Positions 55,445 to 63,508 of a stretch of DNA of 64,000 nucleotides are shown piece by piece. A model generated the notes under the pieces. The model did no database searches. It was not told the DNA's origin and saw only the letters and a program-made list of their open reading frames with translations. The position numbers and the translations under genes were made by a program. Origin of the DNA: a virus; the IMG/VR virus record IMGVR_UViG_3300017991_000012, positions 1-64,000 of that record, one strand, 5' to 3'. The first letter of the stretch is position 1. The number at the start of each line of letters is the position of its first letter.

Positions 55445-56599
55445 CTATCCAAATGGCCCAACTAATGGACCAGATCCGCCGCCGGTATCTATTAGGTTGC
55501 TGCCTTCTACCGCGCCGATACTCGGCGTGGTTGCGTGGCGTGGCTTGCCAAAGTAATCGTAATCACAGCTTGCGTCCATGCCCGCGTGGTACAGGCTGCT
55601 GTCTTCGGTGATCCCGAAAATGGGATAGTAGTTGCCGTTCGCGTTATCGCGGTGCCAGGACAAATCGTCGCGCGTCTGACTTGGCAAATTACCAGATCCG
55701 GTCGACCAGTTGCCGTTAGTGCAAGACGTATCATCGGCTGCGTTGTTGTAGCCGGTTGCGTTGCCGTGATTGACCCAGGCGTCGCTGCCGCCGCTGAAAG
55801 CTACGCAGTTCCTGAACGTCGCAGTTTCGTTTCCCACGTTGATGTTTTGCGGGTTCGCCCTGGCAAAGGTGCAGTGATCGAATTGCGCATTTGCTCCGCC
55901 GTCAACCCGTAGGTTGTAGCTCTTCGTGTTGCACAAAACCGTGTTGCGAACCGTGAGTGATCCGGTCGTGTTTACATACAGGCAGTAATTCCCGCCCTGG
56001 AAGTAACACATATCCACAACAAGCGTCCCGTTGGAGAAGGTGAGTTGTGTCGGCGCCCCAGCGTCATTTGTGCCGACAATACCCACGCCTTTGATTTCCA
56101 AACTGGCGCCGTCAAGATCGCCACGGCAGTCCACCATACCGTATGAATCATCCTGCATGGTGACGTCCATGGCCATGCCGTACAAATTGCACTTCGGGCC
56201 GGCGTCCGCGCCGATGTCGTTCATTTTCTCGTTTAGCCAATCGGTTGACCGGCTCTGGTCTGAATACCACAGCAAAATGCTATCGCCTGCGCTGCATCCT
56301 GCTTTCGCCAACGTCGGCGTGTTGTACTGATAGATTGTACTCTGGCGTTGGGGCGTGCATTCGTCGTCCGTGCTCCAGCCGCTGGCGTCGGATACCGTAA
56401 TCTCGAAAGACCCGTCCGACTGCTCGCCGCCGATGGCTGTAATCTGCTGGCTGGACGAATCGGTCACGTTGGCGACATAATCGCCAACCTCGAAAAGCTC
56501 CTCCCAGACACCGCGCCGCCAATCGCCCTCGGCCCAGGAAATCACGTTCCCGGTTACCGTGACGGCTGCTGGGTTGCCTGCGATACGGTCGTCTGCCAT
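55445..56599 (-). CDS. Right-handed beta-helix structural protein (384 aa)
   Basis: Repeating short strands with Asn/Gly turns (NYCLYVNTTGSLTVRN, ATFRNCVAFSGGSDA) and an NNAADDTSC-type motif typical of pectate-lyase-like beta-helices. Likely a fibre or surface spike that binds or degrades a polysaccharide. No enzyme motif can be confirmed. Confidence 0.78.
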   Translation of the reverse strand: MADDRIAGNPAAVTVTGNVISWAEGDWRRGVWEELFEVGDYVANVTDSSSQQITAIGGEQSDGSFEITVSDASGWSTDDECTPQRQSTIYQYNTPTLAKAGCSAGDSILLWYSDQSRSTDWLNEKMNDIGADAGPKCNLYGMAMDVTMQDDSYGMVDCRGDLDGASLEIKGVGIVGTNDAGAPTQLTFSNGTLVVDMCYFQGGNYCLYVNTTGSLTVRNTVLCNTKSYNLRVDGGANAQFDHCTFARANPQNINVGNETATFRNCVAFSGGSDAWVNHGNATGYNNAADDTSCTNGNWSTGSGNLPSQTRDDLSWHRDNANGNYYPIFGITEDSSLYHAGMDASCDYDYFGKPRHATTPSIGAVEGSNLIDTGGGSGPLVGPFG

Positions 56600-56602
56600 T
56601 GT

Positions 56603-56893
56603 TTACGGTTCCAGTTGTTCCTGAATCAGTCCGCGCCTGCGGGCTTCTTTTTCCAGTGCGGCCTCGCCCACGTCCTGCAGGTCAAGCGCTTCCGTGTCCG
56701 TGACCAGGGCGCGGTTGATTGCGCTGGCCTGCACAACGTAGCGCCCCACATGGACCTGACGGTCGTCCTCTTCCGGCTGCAGGTCCTCGGTCGTGACGAT
56801 CTCGAAATCTGCAAGGACGCCCGGCATCCACTTGATACCGTGCGGCTTGGCTTGGATGAATTTGCCGTCCCGAAAGCAGGCGTCGTATTTCAT
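56603..56893 (-). CDS. Unknown protein (96 aa)
   Basis: MKYDACFRDGKFIQAKPHG start after GAAAGGCGAGGC. A C-terminal helix (VGEAALEKEARRRGLIQEQ). Lies between the receiver-like gene and the beta-helix gene. Function unknown. Confidence 0.73.
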   Translation of the reverse strand: MKYDACFRDGKFIQAKPHGIKWMPGVLADFEIVTTEDLQPEEDDRQVHVGRYVVQASAINRALVTDTEALDLQDVGEAALEKEARRRGLIQEQLEP

Positions 56894-56927
56894 GCCTCGC
56901 CTTTCATCTTCCCTGCCTTGCGAATCG

Positions 56928-57401
56928 CTATGCCATTGCCACGTTTCCATTCAAGGCCAGGTTGCCCATGATCTCACGGATCTTCTTCGGCCTGTTCGAG
57001 TTGAACCAGAAGTCCAGAGTCCCGGTGTCATTTGCCGCCTTCTCCCGCTGTTCCTCTTCGCGCACGTAGAAAAAGAACGGCACGTTCGACAGCTCGCTGT
57101 GGATCCACTCGCGAAAGCTCCGTGCGCCGTTGCCGACGGTGCTCATTTCGACCAGGATGCAGCTGACGTCCTTCGGATCTGTTACCTGCAAGTACTTCAT
57201 CGCATCGGCCATACCGGGAAAGCTCATTACGCGCCGGCCGGCACTCAGGACCACGACTTGTAGAAAATCACGAAATTCCTGATTGCTGTCTATAATCAGG
57301 AAAATCCCACTCGGCCTTGCCGCGATTCTCAGCGTCCTGCTCGTCTTGATGTAGGCCTGTGCCGCATCCATTTCCCTCTGCTGCATCTCTTTGAGATTCA
57401 T
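56928..57401 (-). CDS. Degenerate response-regulator receiver protein (157 aa)
   Basis: From the ATG at 57401 (MNLKEMQQREMDAAQAY). A receiver-like fold: IFLIIDSNQEFRDFLQVVV (first strand with Asp), a helical region GMADAMKYL, then VSCILVEMSTVGNGARSF where the phospho-acceptor Asp is replaced by Glu, and VPFFFYV (fourth strand). No output domain follows. Presence among virion genes is strange. Confidence in the fold is moderate. Confidence 0.62.
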   Translation of the reverse strand: MNLKEMQQREMDAAQAYIKTSRTLRIAARPSGIFLIIDSNQEFRDFLQVVVLSAGRRVMSFPGMADAMKYLQVTDPKDVSCILVEMSTVGNGARSFREWIHSELSNVPFFFYVREEEQREKAANDTGTLDFWFNSNRPKKIREIMGNLALNGNVAMA

Positions 57402-57676
57402 GGTCGGCCTGTCCTTTCGCAAATCTCTACAGCCTTCTCTACCCTCGTCAGAAGCGGCTCGACCCGCTGCTGTATATCGAGATTCGATTGCTGCAATTTG
57501 AGGTTTTCGCTCAGGATGTCGATGAACTGATTGTGCCTGTTTTCCAGCAGATTCGACACGTCCTTCATGTATTGCTTCTTGTCGCGCCAAAGCCAGTAGA
57601 TTACCAACATGAGAATTGCAGACAGCCCCCATCCGCCGTTTGAAGCCAGGAAATCAGTCAAGGTCTGCAGGTCCAT
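57398..57676 (-). CDS. Membrane protein, holin-like (92 aa)
   Basis: MDLQTLTDFLASNGGWGLSA then a transmembrane span (ILMLVIYWLWRDKKQY) and a coiled-coil tail (LQQSNLDIQQRVEPLLTRVE). This one-span plus coil layout is that of BhlA-type holins. The start at 57676 has GGAGACACC upstream. Confidence 0.72.
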   Translation of the reverse strand: MDLQTLTDFLASNGGWGLSAILMLVIYWLWRDKKQYMKDVSNLLENRHNQFIDILSENLKLQQSNLDIQQRVEPLLTRVEKAVEICERTGRP

Positions 57677-57735
57677 GGTGTCTCCTTCGCTATAGCCGTA
57701 TTGTATTTTTCACCAGGACCGTTTTCAACAAGCAC

Positions 57736-58308
57736 TTACCAGAACCATTCCCGGCTGTAGTGATGATAGACGTACAACCCGTCCAGTCTGAGCATTTTGA
57801 AGCCGTGGTTGCGGATCCGCACATGATAGTCGTTATCCACACCCAGGAAGCCATCCTTGAACCCGCCGACCTTGCGCCAGACCATCTTATTCGTCAGCAT
57901 GAAGAACCCGCTGCCCAGATCCTTCCCCATATCCGTGATGTCCGTCACCTGCACGCCGTTCTCGTCCCACAGCTTCTTCGCGAACTGCCGGTGTTCTTCG
58001 ATGTCATTCGACTCAGGCGCATCCGGATGCTTCTGCTCTGTGCGTCCGATCCTATTCGTCCAGCACGTTATCCATCCAGCCTCGTTGCCATGGAACCTTA
58101 TTGCGTCCAGGCAGATCTCGTACCAATTCGGATTGCAGAGAAATACATCCTGATCCAGGAACAGCACCCAATCGTCTGCGTTCTCCATGTATCGATTGTA
58201 TGCCTGGCCGACCTCGCCTCCAGGCTCGTATGGGATGTTGGTGTCGATGAACAGACCGTCGTCTATCTTGTGCTCGGCCAGCTTCTGCAGGTTGTCTTTG
58301 TGGTTCAT
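57736..58308 (-). CDS. Glycosyltransferase, GT-A type (190 aa)
   Basis: DDWVLFLDQDVFL (about residues 45-57) has the acidic D-x-D type metal/nucleotide motif, LGSGFFMLTNKMVWRKVGG the acceptor-side region, and GVDNDYHVRIRNHGFKMLRL the motif around the catalytic Asp. Family-2-like. GCGAGGATACT precedes the ATG at 58308. Part of the surface-sugar cluster. Confidence 0.82.
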   Translation of the reverse strand: MNHKDNLQKLAEHKIDDGLFIDTNIPYEPGGEVGQAYNRYMENADDWVLFLDQDVFLCNPNWYEICLDAIRFHGNEAGWITCWTNRIGRTEQKHPDAPESNDIEEHRQFAKKLWDENGVQVTDITDMGKDLGSGFFMLTNKMVWRKVGGFKDGFLGVDNDYHVRIRNHGFKMLRLDGLYVYHHYSREWFW

Positions 58309-58913
58309 AGTATCCTCGCTTTGATTTCGAATTCACCAGCCAGCGGCGGTAGAAACTCACCATCTTGCTTCGGCCCATTCGCCGGATCGTGGAACACGGT
58401 ATCGATCGGCGCATCCTCGAATACGACCTCCGCATGTGCTGTGTTCATGATCGGCTTCAGCTTGCTGATTTCGACCTTGTGCTGAACCCCGCTCTTTTTC
58501 ATCGCACGCAGTACGTCATCGACCAATACCGGCGCCGTGTGTCCGGTCCATTTCGTCCAGGCGAACCGCAGCCCGAACTCCACCAGCCGCAGCTCGTCAT
58601 CGCTGAAGTTCGGTATCCTGATCCAGACCATGTTCGTCGACGCACGCATCATGTTCTCGACAATCTGTCTTGCGTCATCGACGCTCGGAACATGCTCCAG
58701 AAAATGGAACGCCAGGTACGTGCTGGCTTCGATCAGATCCGTCTGTCCATCCACCGGGCAGCAGAGAAAATGATAGCCCTTGTGCTGAATGGTCTGCTCG
58801 TACTCACGCTTGCAGTCTATTGCCAGACAGGCCTCAGGCGAGTAGCCAAACTGCTTGCACGCCATATCCATCGCGTTGCCGTTTTTGCATCCAAGATCCA
58901 CTGCGCTCAGCAT
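58305..58913 (-). CDS. SAM-dependent methyltransferase (202 aa)
   Basis: MLSAVDLGCKNGNAMDM gives motif I (VDLGCKNG), and LIEASTYLAFHFLEHVPS the post-I acidic and motif IV-like region with HFLEHV. Substrate probably a sugar or lipid. Overlaps both neighbours by 4-7 nt. Confidence 0.8.
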   Translation of the reverse strand: MLSAVDLGCKNGNAMDMACKQFGYSPEACLAIDCKREYEQTIQHKGYHFLCCPVDGQTDLIEASTYLAFHFLEHVPSVDDARQIVENMMRASTNMVWIRIPNFSDDELRLVEFGLRFAWTKWTGHTAPVLVDDVLRAMKKSGVQHKVEISKLKPIMNTAHAEVVFEDAPIDTVFHDPANGPKQDGEFLPPLAGEFEIKARIL

Positions 58914-59485
58914 TGCACGACCTCCGGATTGACAATCACCTCATCGTGTCCAAAGTCTGCGAGACCGAATCTCGCATCCTGCTTACCCTTCCACGCGATC
59001 ACGCCAAGACTGATTGGTTCTACATCCGTTGGATAGCCGTGCTCGAACACCTCGACCTTGAACCACGGCTGAATCTCCATCAGATTCCTGAGCTTGGTCG
59101 CGTCGTACAGCGCCTTGTGTAGCTGCTGATCTGAGTAGCGCATGTGCTTCTTGGCCAGCCCGTGCGTGGCCAGGAATACGTTCTGTAGTGGCATCATGCC
59201 GCCGAGATATAGCGCTGCCACGTGCTTGAAGTTCGGAATTCCGGCAAGCACCAGTCTCCCACACGCGCCCAGAGCCTGATAGCAGCTGCCGACAAAACCA
59301 ACGGCTTTGCTGTCCGTCAGGTGTTCCAGGAAAGCATAGCCGAAGATCGCGCTCGCACTGCCCTTCTGTACAAATCCCAGCACATCACTGCAGTCAGCCA
59401 CCAGATCAGCTGCGTCGGTCGGTCTGATGTCGACGTTCATAAAGCCAGCAATCGGCCTGTTTCCGCATCCGACGTTGATCTTCAT
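58907..59485 (-). CDS. SAM-dependent methyltransferase (192 aa)
   Basis: MKINVGCGNRPIAGFMNVDI gives motif I and post-I Asp; FGYAFLEHLTDSKAVG is the motif around the catalytic region. GGAGAGCAAGG precedes the ATG at 59485. Second of several methyltransferases in the cluster. Confidence 0.82.
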   Translation of the reverse strand: MKINVGCGNRPIAGFMNVDIRPTDAADLVADCSDVLGFVQKGSASAIFGYAFLEHLTDSKAVGFVGSCYQALGACGRLVLAGIPNFKHVAALYLGGMMPLQNVFLATHGLAKKHMRYSDQQLHKALYDATKLRNLMEIQPWFKVEVFEHGYPTDVEPISLGVIAWKGKQDARFGLADFGHDEVIVNPEVVQC

Positions 59486-60183
59486 CCTTGCTCTCCGAAC
59501 ATGTTGACCAGCTTCAGCTTATCCCAATCCATATTGGGATCGCGGAACATGCCCCGGCTTTTGAATCCTGCGTAGCCGTCCCACATGCTGCCGCAGTCGA
59601 TCATCGTGATCTTGTCACCAATCAGCGGCCACAGCCTGTGCTGCAGGACATTGGTCATCATGCTGCTGCTGAACAGGATCACCTCGCACCACTTGCACGC
59701 ATCCAGTACTCGCTTGAACACGCCATCGACCTTCTTGAAGCAGTCGACCTTCGGCACGTCAATCAGCTGCTCGAACTCCAGGCTGCTGGTTCCAAGATGC
59801 ATCGGCCCGACCACGAGCACGCGCTTGGTTTTCAGCGCCTTGACGAACGGCCACAGCCTGCCCTTGATATTCGCCTTATGCAGGCAGTCGCTGTCGTACC
59901 ACGCCCTGTCGATCTTGTTCACTGCAAGGTAATCCATCAGTGCAACATTCAGATCCTTCACGGCCTTGCGCTGCATGCCCCAGATCACGCCATCGTCGCT
60001 GCATACAGCCTCTTCAAGCGCCAGCTTCAACTCCGGCATGTACTGGTGGCCATCACAGTTCTTTCCGCCGTATCCAAGAATGCACCGCCACTCGCCGTCT
60101 CCGTACCGGACAAACGTAAACGGCTTCCCTTTCTCCAGCTTTTTCACCAGCTCCAGCACATTCAAACTGTTCACCTGTACCAT
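59482..60183 (-). CDS. GT-D-type glycosyltransferase (233 aa)
   Basis: The opening FTFVRYGDGEWRC is the RYGDGEW signature of GT-D glycosyltransferases (DUF1792), whose metal site is D-x-E. Later strands (RVLVVGPMHLG, WCEVILFSSSMM) fit the same fold. Role: transfer of a sugar to a glycan, probably together with the GT-A enzymes here. Confidence 0.8.
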   Translation of the reverse strand: MVQVNSLNVLELVKKLEKGKPFTFVRYGDGEWRCILGYGGKNCDGHQYMPELKLALEEAVCSDDGVIWGMQRKAVKDLNVALMDYLAVNKIDRAWYDSDCLHKANIKGRLWPFVKALKTKRVLVVGPMHLGTSSLEFEQLIDVPKVDCFKKVDGVFKRVLDACKWCEVILFSSSMMTNVLQHRLWPLIGDKITMIDCGSMWDGYAGFKSRGMFRDPNMDWDKLKLVNMFGEQG

Positions 60184-60185
60184 CG

Positions 60186-60689
60186 TCAGTCCTTTTTATA
60201 CCAAGGCTTGAACGCCAGCATCTTTTCAATTTCTGGAAATTGACCAGTGAACATCTGGCAGCGATCATCCAGTGAGTAGAAAGCTGGTGGTTTCGCACGC
60301 GGGAATTGGATCTTGTCCACGATCAGCCTTGCAGCATACCGAACCTCATCCGTCCACTGATCGGCAAAGGCCGTCTCGGCGATGATGCTACGCCACCACT
60401 CTGGCGTCTCGTCGTATTCACACGCATAGTCGCAGTACCACTTGAGCAACCAGGTCCTCATGGCCCAGCGCCCAAACAAGAACTTGCTTCTGCTGCTATA
60501 GATCGCTGGCTGCACATATGGCGATCTTGCAAGCATAGCAAGCCATTCGAGTGCGCCAGCAACCGGAATATCTGGTATCGTCCGCGGTCCCTGCCATCCG
60601 CTGGTGTAGCTATGGATCACGCCGTCGAAGTCAATGCAAATGATCGGCGTGAACTTGGGCACCTCCTGTCCTTTGTTTTCGTTCACCAT
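60186..60689 (-). CDS. HAD-superfamily phosphatase (167 aa)
   Basis: IICIDFDGVIHSYTSGWQG has the HAD nucleophile DxD (FDGV) and AIYSSRSKF the motif II Ser region; YSLDDRCQMF is a late Asp motif. Substrate unknown; sugar phosphate or nucleotide likely. GAGGAGGCCGGGCG precedes the ATG at 60689. Confidence 0.85.
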   Translation of the reverse strand: MVNENKGQEVPKFTPIICIDFDGVIHSYTSGWQGPRTIPDIPVAGALEWLAMLARSPYVQPAIYSSRSKFLFGRWAMRTWLLKWYCDYACEYDETPEWWRSIIAETAFADQWTDEVRYAARLIVDKIQFPRAKPPAFYSLDDRCQMFTGQFPEIEKMLAFKPWYKKD

Positions 60690-60701
60690 CGCCCGGCCTC
60701 C

Positions 60702-61544
60702 TCAGTCCTCGATCAGTATGTCCAAGATGTTTGCACGCTCCTCAATCTTGATAGCGTCCACGACCTCAAGCGTGTCGCAGCTGATCTTGAATATCGCAAT
60801 CTGCCTGGGCCAACTACGCTCGTTGCGCTTCCCCCTGTGGCTCCCCCCAACATAGAAATGGTCCTTGTACTCGACCAGTCCGCGAAGGTATCGTCCCTCC
60901 AGATCTATCTTGCGATATACCTCACCTGTATCCCTCTTCTGACACACCATTTGACCAGTTCCACTGCTGAGCGAAAACATATCGTTTCCGCGCACAAGAA
61001 CGTTATGCCCGCGATCTCCAACGTCGCGATATATTCGCCAGATCTTGATCTCTCCAGCAAGCAGTCTTGGTAAATCGAGTACGGCAATGAAGCTCGGCCC
61101 GTGGTTGTGGCAGTACACATACAGCCCTTCCTCCCAAATGCACATGCTGTTGATGTGGTTCACGTCCTGTGCTTTGCCGCCTGGAATTCCGAAGTCGATC
61201 TTGATCTTCTCGTGCTTTCCATTCTGAACGTCGGTCAACACAATCTCATTGCTGACGCTGGCGGTAGTCAGAATGTACGGCCCATAGCTGATGATCTGGT
61301 GCGCTCCCTGGCAGGCAGCTATCGTCAACTTGTTGCACAGCGCCATGGTCTTGTCCAGGAACAGCAGCAGCGTCGGGTCTTCCGGATTCTCACCCTGGCG
61401 CTTGGCAAATACGTACATCCCCTCGTACCTGGCAATGCCATAGATGCAATCTTCATTCGGCACCTGGCCTTTGTCGATCACAAAGTCTCGATCGTCCTCG
61501 CGAACATAGCAGTCAGTCAGCGTGCTGTACAACAGTCTCATCAT
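60702..61544 (-). CDS. Beta-propeller-like protein (280 aa)
   Basis: Short repeated units with YGIARYEGMYVFAKR, YGPYILTTASVSN, NHINSMCIWEEGLYVY, VLVRGNDMFSLSSG, LRGLVEYKDHFYVGGS, each a four-stranded blade. Similar to glycan-associated propeller proteins. No transmembrane or signal sequence. Starts MMRLLYSTLTDCY. Role in glycan metabolism or host contact is inferred from position. Confidence 0.78.
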   Translation of the reverse strand: MMRLLYSTLTDCYVREDDRDFVIDKGQVPNEDCIYGIARYEGMYVFAKRQGENPEDPTLLLFLDKTMALCNKLTIAACQGAHQIISYGPYILTTASVSNEIVLTDVQNGKHEKIKIDFGIPGGKAQDVNHINSMCIWEEGLYVYCHNHGPSFIAVLDLPRLLAGEIKIWRIYRDVGDRGHNVLVRGNDMFSLSSGTGQMVCQKRDTGEVYRKIDLEGRYLRGLVEYKDHFYVGGSHRGKRNERSWPRQIAIFKISCDTLEVVDAIKIEERANILDILIED

Positions 61545-62160
61545 CGGCCTTCCATATCATCCAGCTTGGATTCGTCCACCCGCGTACAGGATCTTCCGTC
61601 ACGTGAAAGCAGTCATGCAGGCCGTGCCTGTCTACAAACTCATTAACGGCCTGGATCACGCCGCACGTGCCCTTGACTTTGTAGTCATGGCCGGCGAGTA
61701 TGCCGCCTTTCTTCACCAGTGGCCAGTACAGCGCAATGTCCTTCTTGATGCCATCGTACCTGTGATCGGCATCGATGTAGATGAAGTCAAACGACAGGCT
61801 TTCAAACTCCATCCACGCCTGGTCGCTCCTGGCCTTGATCAACCGCGCATGCGTTGTCTCTTTCATCTTGGCAATTACATCGCAGCACATCTTCCACCTC
61901 TCGTCTCCGCTGCTGTAATGCAGGTCTTCGAAGATGTCGATTCCGATCAGTTCATCAGCCTCAGCCGCGCCAAGCAACGCCAGGCCCTCGCCCTTCCATA
62001 CCCCGACTTCCATCAACCTGCCATTCAATCCGGCCTCGCGCAGTAACTGCGGAATGTCCTTCCGATACTTGCAGGCCTTCATCAACTGCACTACTCGCGG
62101 CTGCCCCTCATCGGTCTTGGCGCGACGATCGACTTCGGCAGCTTTCTCCTGCTGTGCCAT
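61513..62160 (-). CDS. SAM-dependent methyltransferase (215 aa)
   Basis: LMEVGVWKGEGLALLG is motif I, FDFIYIDADHRYDGIKKD the motif IV with the metal-binding Asp of the methyltransferase-24 type, and GGILAGHDYK the following loop. AAGGATCAAAGT precedes the ATG at 62160. Overlaps the glycosyltransferase upstream by 70 nt. Confidence 0.84.
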   Translation of the reverse strand: MAQQEKAAEVDRRAKTDEGQPRVVQLMKACKYRKDIPQLLREAGLNGRLMEVGVWKGEGLALLGAAEADELIGIDIFEDLHYSSGDERWKMCCDVIAKMKETTHARLIKARSDQAWMEFESLSFDFIYIDADHRYDGIKKDIALYWPLVKKGGILAGHDYKVKGTCGVIQAVNEFVDRHGLHDCFHVTEDPVRGWTNPSWMIWKADDETVVQHAD

Positions 62161-62747
62161 ACTTTGATCCTTCCATGCCAATACTGCCATTTGTCCCTGA
62201 AATTCCAGCTCGCAGGCAGGACGAACGGATTGAACTCCATCTCGAATATCGCCCTCGACAGGTGCGGCTGGTCATTGGTCTCGCCACCAACGTGCTCCTC
62301 GCACAGTTCCTTCCATCTATTGAACACGCACTCGCTGTACTTGTGGTCGAAGAAGATCACGCCCGTATTGTACTGAATCCAGTCCTGGTGATCCTGCCAT
62401 CCAGGCACGCTCGCCAGGTCATAGAACGGTGCGATCGTCAGCGCCATCCCATGCAGTTCGGCCATTTTGAATCCGAAGCACAGTTCGTCACAGACAATCG
62501 TGTCGCTGTCGAGAAAGCACGTCAGATCAAACGGCGCCAGTCGGTAGATGTTGCTTGCCTTGTTCAGATGCACGCGCTGGCGATCGATCATCGTATAATG
62601 CACGACATCGAATTCCGGCCAGCTCACTTCCTCATCAGTCAGCAGCACCGTCTGGTAGCCGTATTTCTTCGCGCTTGCCGCCGATCGCCTGGCCTCAGCC
62701 AGCGACTTCTCGCCCCAGGCGTTGTAGACTATTCCTCTTGTGGGCAT
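62091..62747 (-). CDS. Glycosyltransferase, GT8-like (218 aa)
   Basis: LTCFLDSDTIVCDELC holds the DxD motif and IQYNTGVIFFDHKYS the region of the acceptor site of family-8-type enzymes; EVSWPEFDVVHY precedes it. GCGAGGTACATCT precedes the ATG at 62747. Confidence 0.82.
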   Translation of the reverse strand: MPTRGIVYNAWGEKSLAEARRSAASAKKYGYQTVLLTDEEVSWPEFDVVHYTMIDRQRVHLNKASNIYRLAPFDLTCFLDSDTIVCDELCFGFKMAELHGMALTIAPFYDLASVPGWQDHQDWIQYNTGVIFFDHKYSECVFNRWKELCEEHVGGETNDQPHLSRAIFEMEFNPFVLPASWNFRDKWQYWHGRIKVWHSRRKLPKSIVAPRPMRGSRE

Positions 62748-63508
62748 AGATGTACCTCGCTCACATGCAAGCGCTTCAGCTCATCGCGCCTGGCCGCGTA
62801 CGTATTCAAATCAAGCCTGCGCCGTTCAAGGTACAGCGCCTGCGCCCGTTCTTCCGTCAGATGGTCCTTGAACGTCACCGCCCTATGGCTGTCGACAAAG
62901 ACGTTCAGCATCGGCGCCCGCTCAAAGCAGGCCATGCGCGTGACCTGGTCTTTGAACATCCGCATTCCAGCGACCTCGATCTGGTTCGGCGTCCTGGCCA
63001 TCGGGCAGTGGTTCAGGACCTGGATGATCGTGCTCATGCGATAGACCGTGCTGCTTACCTCCCAGCAGTACCCCCAGCTGTGACGATGGTCGAACAGGCT
63101 TGGGTTGTAACGGATGATCCCGCTCTCGTTTTCGAGTACCTGGCCGCGGATGCCGTTCTGCAGCCGGAGGCTGAAGCCAAAGGTCTCATGCTCTTTGATG
63201 CAGCTGCGCACGACCCATTCGTCCACATCCCGCGTGCACAGGTTATCGTCCACAGACAGAATCCCGACATCGCCATTGATATGCGCCCAGGTGCGCACGT
63301 GGTCGACAAGACTCTTGACCGGCTGGTCCCGGTCCTGATCGATGAATAGTGCCTGCTTGTACTTCTGCTCCAGCTCCCGGTAGCTGTCCACGTATTCGTC
63401 CGATGCCGAATACAGGACCATGACGTCAAACGGCTGCCCTCTCAGGCTCTCCAGGTAATTCCAAACCCAAAACGGACGGTTCTTGCTGAACATCAGCATC
63501 GGTATCAT
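62729..63508 (-). CDS. Glycosyltransferase-like protein (259 aa)
   Basis: Starts MIPMLMFSKNRPFWVWNYL with GTGAGGGCTGTCAG upstream. GDVGILSVDDNLCTRDVDE carries a DxD-like acidic motif and WGYCWEVSSTVYR an acceptor-type region. A GT-A family 2-like enzyme. Overlaps the methyltransferase upstream as ATGA. Confidence 0.75.
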   Translation of the reverse strand: MIPMLMFSKNRPFWVWNYLESLRGQPFDVMVLYSASDEYVDSYRELEQKYKQALFIDQDRDQPVKSLVDHVRTWAHINGDVGILSVDDNLCTRDVDEWVVRSCIKEHETFGFSLRLQNGIRGQVLENESGIIRYNPSLFDHRHSWGYCWEVSSTVYRMSTIIQVLNHCPMARTPNQIEVAGMRMFKDQVTRMACFERAPMLNVFVDSHRAVTFKDHLTEERAQALYLERRRLDLNTYAARRDELKRLHVSEVHLCPQEE

